From Symsagittifera roscoffensis (taxonomy: Eukaryota; Xenacoelomorpha; Acoela; Convolutidae), in assembly GCF_963678635.1 (NCBI RefSeq), contig NC_087062.1:95845705-95909704 (forward strand): DNA of 64,000 nt. Reading direction: 5' to 3'. Within the stretch, counting starts at the first letter, position 1. Every line of letters begins with the position of its first letter. The notes below the pieces were generated by a model, which saw only the letters and a list, made by a program, of their open reading frames with translations, was not told the origin of the DNA and did no database searches. Shown here piece by piece: positions 22,140-33,410 of this stretch. The position numbers and the translations under genes are program-made.

Positions 22140-23118
22140 TGATTGTTATGGAAATCGCAACTTCCTTGGATCCTTGACTTGTTGGCATGACAGACATGCT
22201 GTTACCCACTTCTCGCATGCCTTTTTCATTCCAGGCCATTCAAAGCGCTTCGGGATCCTCTGATATACTTTGTCGATCCCCTGATGGCCCATCTGATCAT
22301 GTGACTTGAATAATAGTTCTGTCTATTAGAGTTGCGGTAACACTATCGCGTTATAGTTGTACAGGACTCTGTCTTCCTCTCTTATTTTGCAAGCCACAAT
22401 CCCGTCCTTGTTCAAATATAACCTCCTTTCCTTCTGCATGAAGTACTGTCTCAGGATGCGATAACTATCTTCCTCAAGGTCCCCTTTATCTGGAGAACCA
22501 TTCTCGATCCACCTTTTCAGGTTGCTTGTCATTCGATCATTTCTCTGCGCTCTTAGAAGATCCGAGAGTCTGTATCTCGCCTTCAAGTACGTCTTCATGA
22601 CCCTCATCTGACTATTCAGCTCATTAGGCTGGTGTGTGTCATCTTCCATCTTAACGCACCAAATCTTCGCTAACGGCTGTGTTTCTTGTTTAAACGGCTG
22701 AAGATCAGTCCTGACTACCTCTTTCTGCGGCAACAGACTCATCGAACGTTTCGATACCGCTATTGTCTCCAAGTCATCCGCTGCGTTGTCAAAGACTCTT
22801 TCGCTTGGTATAAGGTAGCGATCACTGTCAGGATCCTGGTACACCTCTCTGTCCAGATCCCTTGCCCGAGTTTCCACTAGTAGTGTGTGGATCGCTAGTT
22901 CGGGCAAATCTGTCTGAATAGTTCCTGTCTGAATAGGTGTCCATTCCTGAGTTCCGGGAATTGTCATCTGTTGAAGAGTTTGTGCTGGAGACTGCACGCT
23001 CCTCCAAATCATGTCTGTGCCTTCTTCGCATCCATCTGAACTCCCCGGACAAGACCTTGTTCTCTAGGTCCTGTTTCTCATCAGGAATTTTTTCGTCTAT
23101 TTCAGACTCCCCGGACAA
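22140..23118 (-). pseudogene. Element A: pol linker and integrase zinc-binding region
   Basis: Frames 22,828-23,118 and 22,326-23,012 cover the acidic linker between RNase H and integrase; they are offset by a frameshift near 23,000. The second frame ends at TAA near 22,326, where element B reads LPQLYQTE, and another stop lies near 22,147. Between them is the HHCC zinc region (HDQMGH, CLSC). The linker carries LSGE peptides encoded by the CTCCCCGGACA DNA motif. Including the part before 23,143, the linker is roughly 500 residues, far longer than in standard Gypsy pol. Confidence 0.75.
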
Positions 23119-23142
23119 ACTTTCTTGTTCCGGGCGTTGATC

Positions 23143-24666
23143 TTATGCTCGCTGGTTCTTCTCATCATTCGTCTCCCCGGACAAATAGTCTTGCAGCAGA
23201 TTTTGTTCTAACTTTTCACCTTCCTTATCCTGGTCCACAAAGGTGACGGTTTTCTTTCGCTTGCTGCTCCCCTGTTCTTTCTGTCCGTAAGAAGTACTGG
23301 TTAAAATCTCGTGGGGTATTGAGGATACTAGTTGCTGAACTATTGTCCTACAATCCCTCTCGTTCTCTGCGTGCTGTCGTCTAGACGGCATGATCTTCAC
23401 CTTCTCCCTGACTGTTAGCGATGCCACTGCTGCTGTCCAATCGGGGTCATCTCTGGTCGGTTCTCTTTCTAACAATCCACCCAGCATCCGCATCACTTGC
23501 GGTGTGACCTGCACCGTTTTATCCAATAATGAGAGACTGTTTATGTTCATGCGAGAGAGTTCTTGCTGTACCAGATTCGAGCGCAGCAACAGATCCAAGG
23601 GGACCGGGTCCTCTTTGGATAGGATCTTTATCAGGGCTGCTTTCTCCACCGGTAACTCAGGATGCCCTGGAATTGGATGTCCAGACTTATCCAACCATCT
23701 CGTTAAGGGAAGCGCTTCATATGTTTCTTTGTCCAGAAACGAGAATCCCTCCTTTATTTCCGTCTGATTGGCCTGCTTCTGCTCCAATCTTTCATAGAAC
23801 TCAGTTTTCTTGCTGAGGCTGTCAGATTTCTGGTGTTTATCACGCATCCTATGTTCGATTATTATATGGTAGCCATCCAATCTTACTATCCATCTACCAA
23901 TATAACTCTGATCCATCGAGTAGGTTTTCAACCAGGATAACGCCCTGTTGTCCACGCGTAACTTGAAGGGAGCGCTCCCCAAGTATGCACGGTACTTTTC
24001 CACGAAAGTGACTACTGCAAACATTTCTGCTTTTGGTGCGCCATACTTCATCTCCGTGTCACTCAAGACCTTGCTGCCGTATGCAATGGGACGGAGAACC
24101 GTTCTTCCATTCCACTCTTGCTCTTGATGCAATATTCCTGAGATGGCTACTACCGATGCGTCTGTGTCAAGAACAAACATGCCCTTTTCTGTAGGCATGC
24201 CTAGCACTGGCGCTTCGCACAGTTCCCGCTTTATGTTCTCGAAAGCAACCTGTGCCTCATCGTTCCATTCGAACTTTTTCCCCTTATTGCGCATCAGCTT
24301 CTGCATCGGATATACCTTGTCCGCATATCCTTTTATGAATTCCCGGTAGTAATTGGCAAACCATAGGAAGCTCATTAGCTGTGTGTCCGTTCTCGGAGCC
24401 TTCCATGTTAACACAGCCTCTATTGCTTCCGGATCTGGCCTCACATCATGCCTGTCCACCATTCTTCCCAGGTACTTGATCGAATCCCTAAGGATTTCAC
24501 ATTTTGATGGTTTGCATTTCAAGCCTGCTCTTTTCATACATCCAAAGACCTCATCGAGCCGATCAATGTGGTCTTCCAGGGTCGGTGTCGCTATGACTGC
24601 GTCATCCACGTAACACATCACAAGATTCCCGTACTTCTTGGTCACTCTGGTCAAAGCCTGAGCCAT
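23143..24666 (-). pseudogene. Element A: RT palm (YVDD), RNase H and first part of the linker
   Basis: This 507-codon frame starts just after a TGA that splits RT. YVDD lies at 24,601-24,612. The RT thumb/connection (APRTDTQLMSFLWFANYY) follows, then RNase H with VLDTDAS, EMKYGAPKAEMFAVV, LRVDNRALSWL and DKHQKSDSLSKK. It ends in the family-specific linker with KEGFSFLDKETYEALPL. The frame is shared with 24,691-25,986, so one nonsense change separates them. Its products would make and process the cDNA. Confidence 0.9.
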
Positions 24667-24690
24667 CAGTCTTTGAAAAGCCGTTGCATT

Positions 24691-25986
24691 TCACAAGCCG
24701 AAGGGCATCCTCTTCCACTGGTACAATCCTAATTCGCACGCGAATCCGGTTTTATCTCTATCCTTCTTCAGCAGAGGGACCTGCCAGAAAGCAGAACCCA
24801 AGTCCAATATGGTGAAGAACTTGGCATCACCAAGCTTAGAGAGGCTCTCGTCTATCCGCGGTATCGGGTACGCATCTTTAATTGTTACCGCGTTCAAGTA
24901 ACGAAAGTCGCAACAAAACCTAAGCTGTCCCCCTTTCTTTTTCGCCATTACCACCCCGCAAGCCCACGGCGATTTCGAGGGTTCTATCATGTCGTATTCA
25001 AGCAGCATTTCGATTTCCGCTCGGCACGCTTCCGACTTGTGTGGCGTCATCCGTCTCGCGCCTTCTCTGTGCGGAACGGCACCTTCCTCTAGTTCAATTT
25101 CGTGTTCGACGAAGTTACAGCAACCGATATCCGCCTTATGTTTTGTAAATACATCTGCGTTCCGATTTAAGAGGTCCCGCAATTTTTCGAAATCTCCCTC
25201 ACCTATTTTCCCTTTTAAATGTTCTATCTCTGGCAAAACTGGTTTGTCAGATTCTAGTTCATATGACGAGGGGCGTTCCGGAAAATTCGAGCAGCTCGAT
25301 AAGCCGTCGTCCGTTTCGGATTTCATTGAAAACAATTTATGAATAGATTTTAATTCATTAATCTTCTTTAAAATTTTATCTTTATTTGCATGAAAAGGAC
25401 AGTCTTTTACACTGTGTTTCTTCAAGTTTTTTGTCTCCTCATAGTCGGTCCTCATCGCCAAAGCGTAACCAAGCTTCAATAACACACTGACACACAGTCC
25501 GTTTCGCGTTACCGAGAAGCTCCGGTCTAAAATCACCGAACTCTGACTATTTGGATTCGGTACTAAACAAACCTGTTTACTATCGCCCAACGAATTTAAA
25601 TTTCTCATTCTAAAAATTGCCACCACAGCTTGTCCTGGCTGTAGCTTCACTTTCCTATCTAAAAAAATTGGTACCTTGTTTTCGTCTGTTACTATCCTAT
25701 TAATTGGTTTCTTAGCATACTTCCGGTCCGGGTTTCTAATCCGTATCAGACCGTTGTTCAAGTCAATCATCACGTCAAAATTCCTGACAAAATCTCTGCC
25801 CAAGATGAATTGGTCGGCATCGTCCAAATTCTCTACCACCAGGAAGCTCATCCAAAGATCCCGTCCCCCATGTGGAGGACCGTTATTGGTGTTCTTCCGG
25901 CTAGGTAGATAGCTCCTCGATTGGCGGCGGCCAGTCGGAGATTCGTTGGAATTAGATCTTCCCTCGTGAAGCCCATTCTTTCCCAA
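24691..25986 (-). pseudogene. Element A: protease C-terminus and reverse transcriptase fingers/palm
   Basis: The frame contains ILGRDFVRNFDVMIDL (after the protease), a connector, then RT with MTPHKSEACRAEIEML, FCCDFRYLNAV, motif A LDLGSAFWQVPL and MPFGL. The stop at 24,691-24,693 is TGA where element C has the Cys of PFGLCNAT. The first 40 or so codons (to GPPHGG) are out of frame with the true protease; a one-base loss near 25,870 (GGGGGACGGG here, GGGAGGTCGGG in element C) causes this. Confidence 0.9.
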
Positions 25987-26249
25987 GTTTTTATCGGCAT
26001 CACACTCACTACCGCTCCTGTGTCGAGAAGCCCTGTGACTCCGATTTTTGATCCGTTGGTCTCGAGCAGATGCGCAGTCACATCTGCTTCATACCCAATG
26101 TGTACTGCATCTTGTTCCATCATGGCGTCATGGCCTATCCTACGGACTTTGAGTTCCTCCTCACCCAAATAGATCTGCCCCATTCGGTCATCATCTGTTG
26201 TCACATAAGTCCTGGTGTAGATACTGATTCCATCCACGTTCAGCATCAC
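25848..26249 (-). pseudogene. Element A: retropepsin-like protease with intact DTGA
   Basis: The frame reads GVTGLLDTGAVVSVMP, the classical aspartic-protease loop (DTGA), preceded by a DADVTAH-like strand and followed by AANRGAI. It is in frame with gag upstream, separated only by a TAA at 26,262 where element C has Tyr (VEVYGPYQ). It loses frame at about 25,870. It would act as a dimer to mature Gag-Pol. Confidence 0.85.
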
Positions 26250-26261
26250 TTGATACGGCCC

Positions 26262-27662
26262 TTAGAACTCTAGGTAGCGTCCATGAAGTTTCTTCATGCG
26301 AGGGCCACCCGTTGTTAGTAGTGCTCGCACAGCTCTCGACTCAGTGCGTGGCTCCACCTGCCTCAGATAATTTGCATATGTGTCCAAATGCATCAAAGTG
26401 AACTCGGATGGTTCACTCAGATTCCTGATTACCTGGTGTCCAGCCACTGAAATTATCGACTGTATCTTGCTTCCTTGTGGCACCATGCCGAACCTCTGAC
26501 CGGAGATCACATTAAGTTTCATGCTCAAACTGCTTGGTGCTTTGGTCTCCTCGACCTCCGTTGCTTCGAAGGTATTCAGTTGTTCCTGAAGTTTCTCATT
26601 TTCCAGTTCGAGTTTCACTTTTTGTTCGATCTCTTTCGTCACCAGTTCCTGCTGCACTCTATTTAGAGCATCCCTTGCGGCTGCCCTATAATCAATCTTG
26701 AAATCATCGGCCGCAGTCACTGGTTCTGGTTCACATGTCTCTTCAGTTAGCGCTTGCATTTTCTTCGTCGCCAGCTCTTGCGGTTTGTCTTTTCTGCGCG
26801 CCTGCGCTTCACTCAACAGGCGAGCCTTGCTGGCTTTCACTCCTGATAAAGCTTCCTCATGCCTTGGATGCTTGATGTCTGCCACTGCATCCCAGAATTG
26901 TGGACAATCTGATTTAAAATAACCTTCCAAGTTGCAAAAGAAACACCTCGGGCCGAATTTTGCAATTACTCCTCTCATGGAATCCTCTTGGTCAACTTCT
27001 GACGCCTCTTCGTCCTCGAGGCTAAAGCCTATTGCTTTCATGCCTTGTTTGTAAGTTGGACATGCTGACACATGATGGTCCGTTGAACTGCAATTGGCAC
27101 AAGAGCGTCTCTTGTCCATATCATCCCTCGGTTTGTACCAGTTGTTCCCTTGGTTTGCTGGTCCGTTGTTAAAATTGCCATAATTGTTCTTGTAGTATCC
27201 AGATCTCGAAGGAGGTTTCAACAAAAGATACTCTTTTGACTTGAGCCTCAACTCCTCTGGTGTTGGCGCATTGGTTGATAGTGGTGTGTAATGCGTTGCT
27301 AGCATTGTTCGAAGTTCATCATTCTTCACACCATCGATGAATTTTGAGGCTACTGCCAGGTTCATTCTCTGGTTTGACTCATCCGGTTGGCTGCGTCTTC
27401 TCAGCATTTCCAAGTCGTCGAGAAACTTATCTATCGTTTCATCTTCTCGTTGCCTCCGTTTCTCGAAGCGCATCATCGCTTGGTGTCCCTGCACCCCTGA
27501 TATAAAACGGTTTAACAATATTTCGAAGATTTTCTCGGCTGTATCACGCTGATATTGCTTCTTTGCCATGACACAGTTCAGGGCTGTCCCTTCCAAGTTA
27601 CTGGTAAGCGCACTGCATTCCTGTCTCTCCGACAAGTCCTCTTCCTCGAAATGCAGTTTCAT
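26262..27662 (-). pseudogene. Element A: gag capsid and nucleocapsid (466 codons)
   Basis: The first 170 residues match the retrotransposon Gag capsid pattern (FEEEDLSERQ, FIDGVKNDELRTML, PTPEELRLKSKEYL). Two zinc knuckles follow. CANCSSTDHHVSAC fits CX2CX4HX4C. CFFCNLEGYFKSDC has Tyr at the His position, so the second knuckle is defective, while element C keeps His there. A Lys/Glu coiled region then leads to the protease. Gag would build the particle and package RNA. The frame is offset from the N-terminal gag frame by a one-base loss near 27,715. Confidence 0.9.
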
Positions 27663-27667
27663 TACCT

Positions 27668-29506
27668 CTATCCAGGTATCAATACAGCCATCAGATTCAT
27701 TTTTATAGCATCTTGGTTCTTAAAGACTCTTCTGGACTTCTCACTGCGTTCATTGGTTCTGGATAACCTTGTAAGGAATGTCTCCAAGGATCTGTTTAGG
27801 GGTTCAAAGGCTGTGGCCATTGCCGTAGCATCCCTTGAGTGTCCCGCCTGAGTGTCCTCACACCTTGTCAAAGGCTCTGTATGCGGTACATCCCTGCAAT
27901 CCGAATCGCCGTGAGTGTTTCCCGCCTGGCCCACATGACTCCTCCCCGGGCTTGCATGCCCTCTGTTACCGGAATCACTTCTCCCAGTCGAATGTGTGCC
28001 TTGCGTCGGTCGTTCGTTAGAGGTCTGTCTGTTCCCCGATGATCTTGCTCTACTGTTCGGGCCCCATGTTCTATTATCCCTTGTGGCATAGCCTGGTGAA
28101 CTGCCCCTGCCTCTAGTGGATCCATATGTCCTCCACCTTTGATAGTCATTGAAGTTCACCTTCGGCTCCCTGCTGGGACCTCCCGAGTTCGGTTCCCCTT
28201 CTTTTGGTCCACTTTTGCTGCCTAGTAGCCCGTCCAACCTATCCATGATAGCCTGAGTTCGCCTCTCCATCATCGCGTCTATCTTTGTGTCAAGAGTCCC
28301 AAGAGACTGCTCTTGCTGAATTCTTAACTTCTCCATGTCATCTCTTAAGCGTAACTCTCTCTGTTCCGCTTCTCTTGTCATTCTCTACAAGTTCTTCGCT
28401 ATGTGCTCGTCCGCTCTTTCTTTCAAGCGTTTTTCGCTCCTACGAACTTCTTGTCTATTGCGGTTTATTTCTTCCCGCAGACTTTCTCTTTCAATGTGAA
28501 CTGCTCTTTCTAGCTCACTCATTCTTATGGACATCTGTTCATTTTGTTCTCCTAAACTGTCTACTATGTTGTTCAAGGCTTCTTCTAGTGCTGTCCCATT
28601 ATTCCCGAGTGGCGTCACTAGTGACGGTGTAACCCTGTCGGTCCCAGGTAGCTTCGTGCTGGTCGAGACTCGGGCCTTGACTCTCTGCCTCGACGTTTTT
28701 TCATTATCCACATCGGGATCCGCCAATGCCTCGCCTAGCCCTCTGTTTCTACTCTCCCCAGTTTGCAGCTCTGAATTTGTCATAATCGCGAAGTCTCTTG
28801 ACTGGCCCGGTGTGTTTACCTCTTTGCTTATCGTTCTCACCACACCAAGTTTGTCCATGTTACTAGTCTCTTTTTCGACGTAAGCCTCATTCTCCTGGGT
28901 CGAACTATTGAGGCTGCCTTGAGATCCAAAATCCACCTGCTTTTCTTCGTCCTCCTCCTCCTGGGATTCACCTTCATTTCCTGCGCCCCCTCCCATGGTG
29001 AATGGAAAGATGTTTTCTAAGGTGTTCTTCATTCTCTCTGAGAACAATGATGACGTTGTTTGTTTCTCAGTTCCGCCTGCCATCATAGTGTTGTCTGTTG
29101 GAGATTTTCTAGTTGCCGCTATTTCAGTTGAGATGTCGGACCGTTCCGACATCTCCTCTCGATCCAATGTCCCGGTGGAAGTGGCAAAATCATGGCCTTG
29201 TTCCACCGGAGTAGATTCACTCGCCAGCCTTCTGCCTCTCCCTTCCAGTCCATGTACTTCCTGGTTGTCGTTCATGTCATGACCCGTATTGACCTCCACT
29301 TCTAACAGTTCTTTTTGCTCTTCTGAGGTCTTCTGACTCCTTGTTTCAACCATTCTGCCTGAAACCGTCTCCCCTTTGTCGGTCCGGGCTCGTTTGATCC
29401 AATCCACAAAAGGATCGGTCATTGTTCTTCTTTGCTTTTTAGGTATGAATTTCCTAGAGCTATTACCTCGTTTAGGTATCCTTGACTTGTCTAGACTCAT
29501 TCTCAA
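27668..29506 (-). pseudogene. Element A: gag N-terminal region
   Basis: Two frames in register (28,385-29,506 and 27,668-28,381) are split by TAG at 28,385-28,387, where element C has Ser. The first ATG at 29,506 gives a short basic leader (PKRGNSSRK, IPKKQRR). A second ATG at residue 52 opens MVETRSQ, a start common in Gypsy-type gag proteins and perhaps the real one. An acidic segment (EEEDEEKQ) and a strong coiled coil (MSELERAV to EQRELRLRDDMEKL) follow, then a Ser/Gly/Arg-rich region. The frame breaks at about 27,715. Confidence 0.85.
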
Positions 29507-32468
29507 TTTGTCACTTGTTAATGCCTATACACTTAATTCGATTGCTAGTGACCTTATAGTTTGACTACCAATAATAATGACACAACATAATAAATTTCAC
29601 AAGATTCTATTAAATAGTGACCACGAATCCCTGTATGTTATCAGAGTACAGTTTTGTATATAATTTATTCACACTAACCGATTATCGGTCGTAAGATTTG
29701 AGAACTAGCACAAAATGATGTTATGAGTCAATTTAAAAGATAGTGTACTCACTACCCAATCAAGCACAAATTATATTGATTTAAAATCAAAAACAAAAAA
29801 AATATATAATGACAGAATATGAATATCTCTATAAAAAAACGTATGTGTATTGTACTTTTAGTTGGTTGCAGTACAATAGTCGAACTTATATTTTAAAGAA
29901 AAAGCTTTCCCTGCTTGGTGCTGCATCAAACGGACAAAACTTTAAAGGCAGTAGTTTTCTCAAGTGGGCGTCTATTGCACCCACCGAGTACTGTGTTACC
30001 TATCTGCCTTCGGACTGATCGATTTAGACCTACTAAAATCCTCAGGGCAGTCATTTTTCAAAAAAAAACGTATTGGGTGTCAATCCACGCCAATGAATTA
30101 CGCTCTCTTTAGTTTAGACTTAGTGTCGCGAATATCCGAGTTCGGACCTGTTTTGTTTTGGTCTGGTTTTTATTGAAAGGCAAGTTACCAGTGCAGTCAC
30201 TGCTTCCTAGCCCGTCTGCTAATAACCTAATACCTCTCACTTTAGTCTTTCTTCCGTTTATCTAAGTCCTTTAATAAAATAATACCCCTCCGGATTGGGA
30301 AAGAGAAAATTTCTATATATATAGGACCCTTCCGGACTAACAAAATTTACAGCCCTCCGGATTGGGACCCCTCTGAGTTAATAGATATAAGACCCCTCCG
30401 GATCGGGACCCCTCCGAATTAGTAAATATAAGACCCCTCCGGATTGGGACCCCTCCGAATTAGCAAATATAAGACCCCTCCGGATTGGGATTCCTCTGGT
30501 TTGTAATAGTAGCTTTTCGGAGATTTCCTTCTTTCAACCTATACCCCTTCGGATACGTTCTCCGATGCCACTTTGCTGTTTCAATTAGCTAGGAAGGGTA
30601 TGTACTGCTTTCCTAGACCCTTCCGGATTGAAGTTAAGCCTCTTATTTGACAGTTCACGCTAACGGTGAAGGGTCTTATTGCTAGCCCAACTTCGGCTCG
30701 ATTAAGGATTTCTTGTGCCTTTAGCCCTCCCTTTTTGTCTAGAACAGCCTGAAATTTCTTTATTCAACCGCTGTTACCTTTTGGTAGGGGTGTAAGGGCT
30801 TTCCTAAAAAAAATTATAAAACGTGAAGGGTCTACCCCTCCCAAATTGGTGAATTTGCTAAAAACAATTTCAAAAACTTTTCACGCTTACTTCTTCGAAA
30901 AACTTTTGTCCCTATCAATAAGCTCAGCTAATTTCTGATCTATTGGTACCACGATCAACTGGATCTGTTCAGTAGTTCCAAAGTTATTAACCAAAACGTC
31001 TTTTTTCTAAAGTCAAAAAATTTATCTCTTATAGGTTCCGCCTAACTTTTTCCTCAATTCTGTTCTTTTCGACCTAAAAATTATTGATCCGAGCTCAGAA
31101 GGCCTATACTCTTCTAGTTCAATGCAAAAGACCCGATCTAAAACGCCTTAGTAGAAAAAGTTTGCGAAAAACTGTGCTAGCTGGACCCCTCCGGATTGAT
31201 GAATCCACCAAATCAAACACGTTAAGTTCGATTTCTCTGCAACCCGGAAGGCTTTCGGAAAGCGGGTTTTAAAACTTGTAGATTCACTAGTGGACGTTGT
31301 CCGAACAACTATTTTTACTGTTCTAACTCAAAAATTTCAAAAAATTTTCTGATTTTATAGTGGTTCGGACTATCAAAAATCGCGAAAATTCGGTTTTCGG
31401 TACCAAAATAGTTCCAACCACTTCCGAACTAAACTTAACCGGTTCTATCTATTATGGTAGTGCAGTTACGATGTAACACACCACTTCGCCGCTTTTTTCC
31501 GTTTCAAAAAATATCGATATCTCAAAAATCGCGATCTGTGGGGGGATCAAAATATCGCTATTTTGACCCTAAAAACCGGTCTGCTTTCTGTGTTTTTCAC
31601 TGAAAAACGATATAGGAGTATTAATATAGGCTATTTAAGTAATAATATTAGTAATACTATACCCCTCCGGGTTTGTTTAATATCCGAATTAAGGTGCTTA
31701 ACTCGGATATTCGCAGTTCGGTGAAGGGTCACTACAGTGCAGCACTGTCGAGCCCCCCACAGATTACTATCTTGATTTTTGTAACAAAATGGATACAAAA
31801 CTTGTTAACGATACCCAACAGTCGATTGTCGTTGTCATTGAGCCCCTTCTTCTTGCTCCTTGTACTGCTTGCCGGATCAGTCTTCTCCCAAGACCCCTCC
31901 GGATTGAGCGCAAATCAGCTGACCCTTCCGGATTGAGCGCAATTTATCATTAAGGTGCTTAAATGCTCAAATAACCCTACAGTACAAGCCTCACAAACGG
32001 GCCACAAAATTGATCGTAACGATCCTGACTGATATAAATGCCTGTAACAACAATATATCTATCAACAACAAACGGGAGGGTCGGATCACATCTTGTCTGG
32101 GGGGATGATTTCTACTGATTTTTTACTTTTTTACTGTTTTTGGTTTTTTCGGTTATTTTTTTAATGTTTTTTGTTTTTCTTGGGTACTATACTACTTTTT
32201 GTTTGGTTTTATGTATATCTTTAAGTGTTTTTGGTCACAAACCTATCAGAGAACGAGGGAATGGCCGATCCCCCCACCCTTCCTGATTCGTGAATTTTCG
32301 GTCTTAACTAGTTTAAAAAGCTATTCACGGTAATCCGGAAGGCTTACGCGTTCCGAACTACCCTTCCGCCCCGGCGGATTAGGCCTATTAAGGGCGTTAA
32401 TGTGAGCATCCGCTCGGCGCGGAGTGCTCGTTAACGGTTCTGCCGGTCATGATGTTTAAAAAGAATAA
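29507..32468 (-). other. Element A 5' leader (about 3 kb, non-coding)
   Basis: This lies between the primer-binding-site candidate and gag. It is AT-rich, punctuated by many CCCCTCCGGATTG motifs (30,280-30,500, 31,190, 31,890, 31,910), and includes a 41-base tandem repeat. A block at about 31,187-31,270 resembles the 3' part of the LTR (ACACGTTAAG, TTTCTCTGCAACCCGG and a hairpin), suggesting an old duplication of LTR sequence into the leader. No convincing ORF. Confidence 0.6.
30350..30500. repeat. 41-bp tandem repeat in leader, about 3.7 copies
   Basis: Units start at about 30,350, 30,391, 30,432 and 30,473 with the core GACCCCTCCGGATTGGGACC, at an exact 41-base spacing. Confidence 0.9.
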
Positions 32469-32483
32469 CACCCAGAAGCGCCA
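32469..32483 (-). promoter_or_regulatory. Candidate primer-binding site of element A
   Basis: The minus strand reads TGGCGCTTCTGGGTG, 12 bases beyond the LTR end at 32,496. It matches the site at 12,287-12,301 except for one base. It could pair with the CCA end of a tRNA, which I cannot name. Confidence 0.5.
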
Positions 32484-32495
32484 TAAAAACATGTA

Positions 32496-33410
32496 TGTAA
32501 CATTCGCCCGGAAGATACGTATCGACGGAGAACAAAACTAAGTCCTAAGACGACTGGCTAACGTCTAAACAGAGCTTTGCATGCTTTTCACCGTCTCTAC
32601 CAAGCCAGTACTTTCGGTGGTCTTTCTAACATCGGGTCGACAAAAACGTTACTGCTTTCGGCTTCGGTCAAAACACTCAAATTAACTTAATTACATGCAG
32701 AAATAGTGAGCTCATGGCTGGTTCTCAGTATCCCCAGACGACGAGGTCACTCCTAAAAACGGGGCTACTACTTCTTATTGAATTATTTTTGTTTTTGTTC
32801 AGTAGATAAAAATCATCATCTCCATCGACGATGGATCAACCCTTTCCCCAGCTCCTAGCTTCTCATTTTAGTAGAATGAATTCGGATGTTAATTAAATTC
32901 AATTCAGGACATAATAGGGAAGCTAAAAAATCATATAAAACGATAAAAGTTTCAGTCCCGAAACCCCTCCTGATTCTCGAATCCACTGAATCAAGCACGT
33001 TAAGCTTGATTTCTCTATAACCCGGAGGGCTGGTTTCCACCCCTCACTGTTGTTAGCAACTGCCTTGCAACTATTGTAGCGACACAATAGTTGCAACTTG
33101 GAGCGGTCTCTGTTACTTCTGTTTCTCCCTGTGGTTCTTCGTTGTTTTCCTCAGCGCAACTATCGTTGTTGTGTTGCTTTTCAGTTCTTCTGCCAAAATG
33201 GCCGTTTTTGACGTTTCTGAGAATTGTTACGTCATCACTTCGAAAATTTAAAATTCAGGAATTGAATTTCTGAATCCTTCAGCCTTCACGATTTGTCCAA
33301 TCGTTCGAATAACGTTCTTATTCCTTCTAAATCGCCAATTCGGAAGGTTCACTGCTAAAAATTCGAAATCGCCGAATCTGCATTTTGGCACATTCTGGTC
33401 GAATGTCACA
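32496..33410 (-). repeat. 5' LTR of element A (915 bp, internally deleted)
   Basis: Ends are TGTAACA (32,496) and TGTCACA (33,410). It corresponds to the right 915 bases of the 12,313-13,630 LTR. A perfect 13-base hairpin lies at 33,065-33,077 and 33,084-33,096. Sequence right of 33,410 is the BET1 segment rather than element B, so the element no longer has simple insertion flanks. I could not find a target-site duplication. Confidence 0.85.

Noticed and set aside
24691-28387. Stop-codon recoding (TGA, TAG, TAA) in gag-pol
   Set aside because: The stops replace different residues (Ser, Tyr, Cys, Gln), lie at different places in each copy, and come with frameshifts. This is decay, not an altered code or programmed readthrough.
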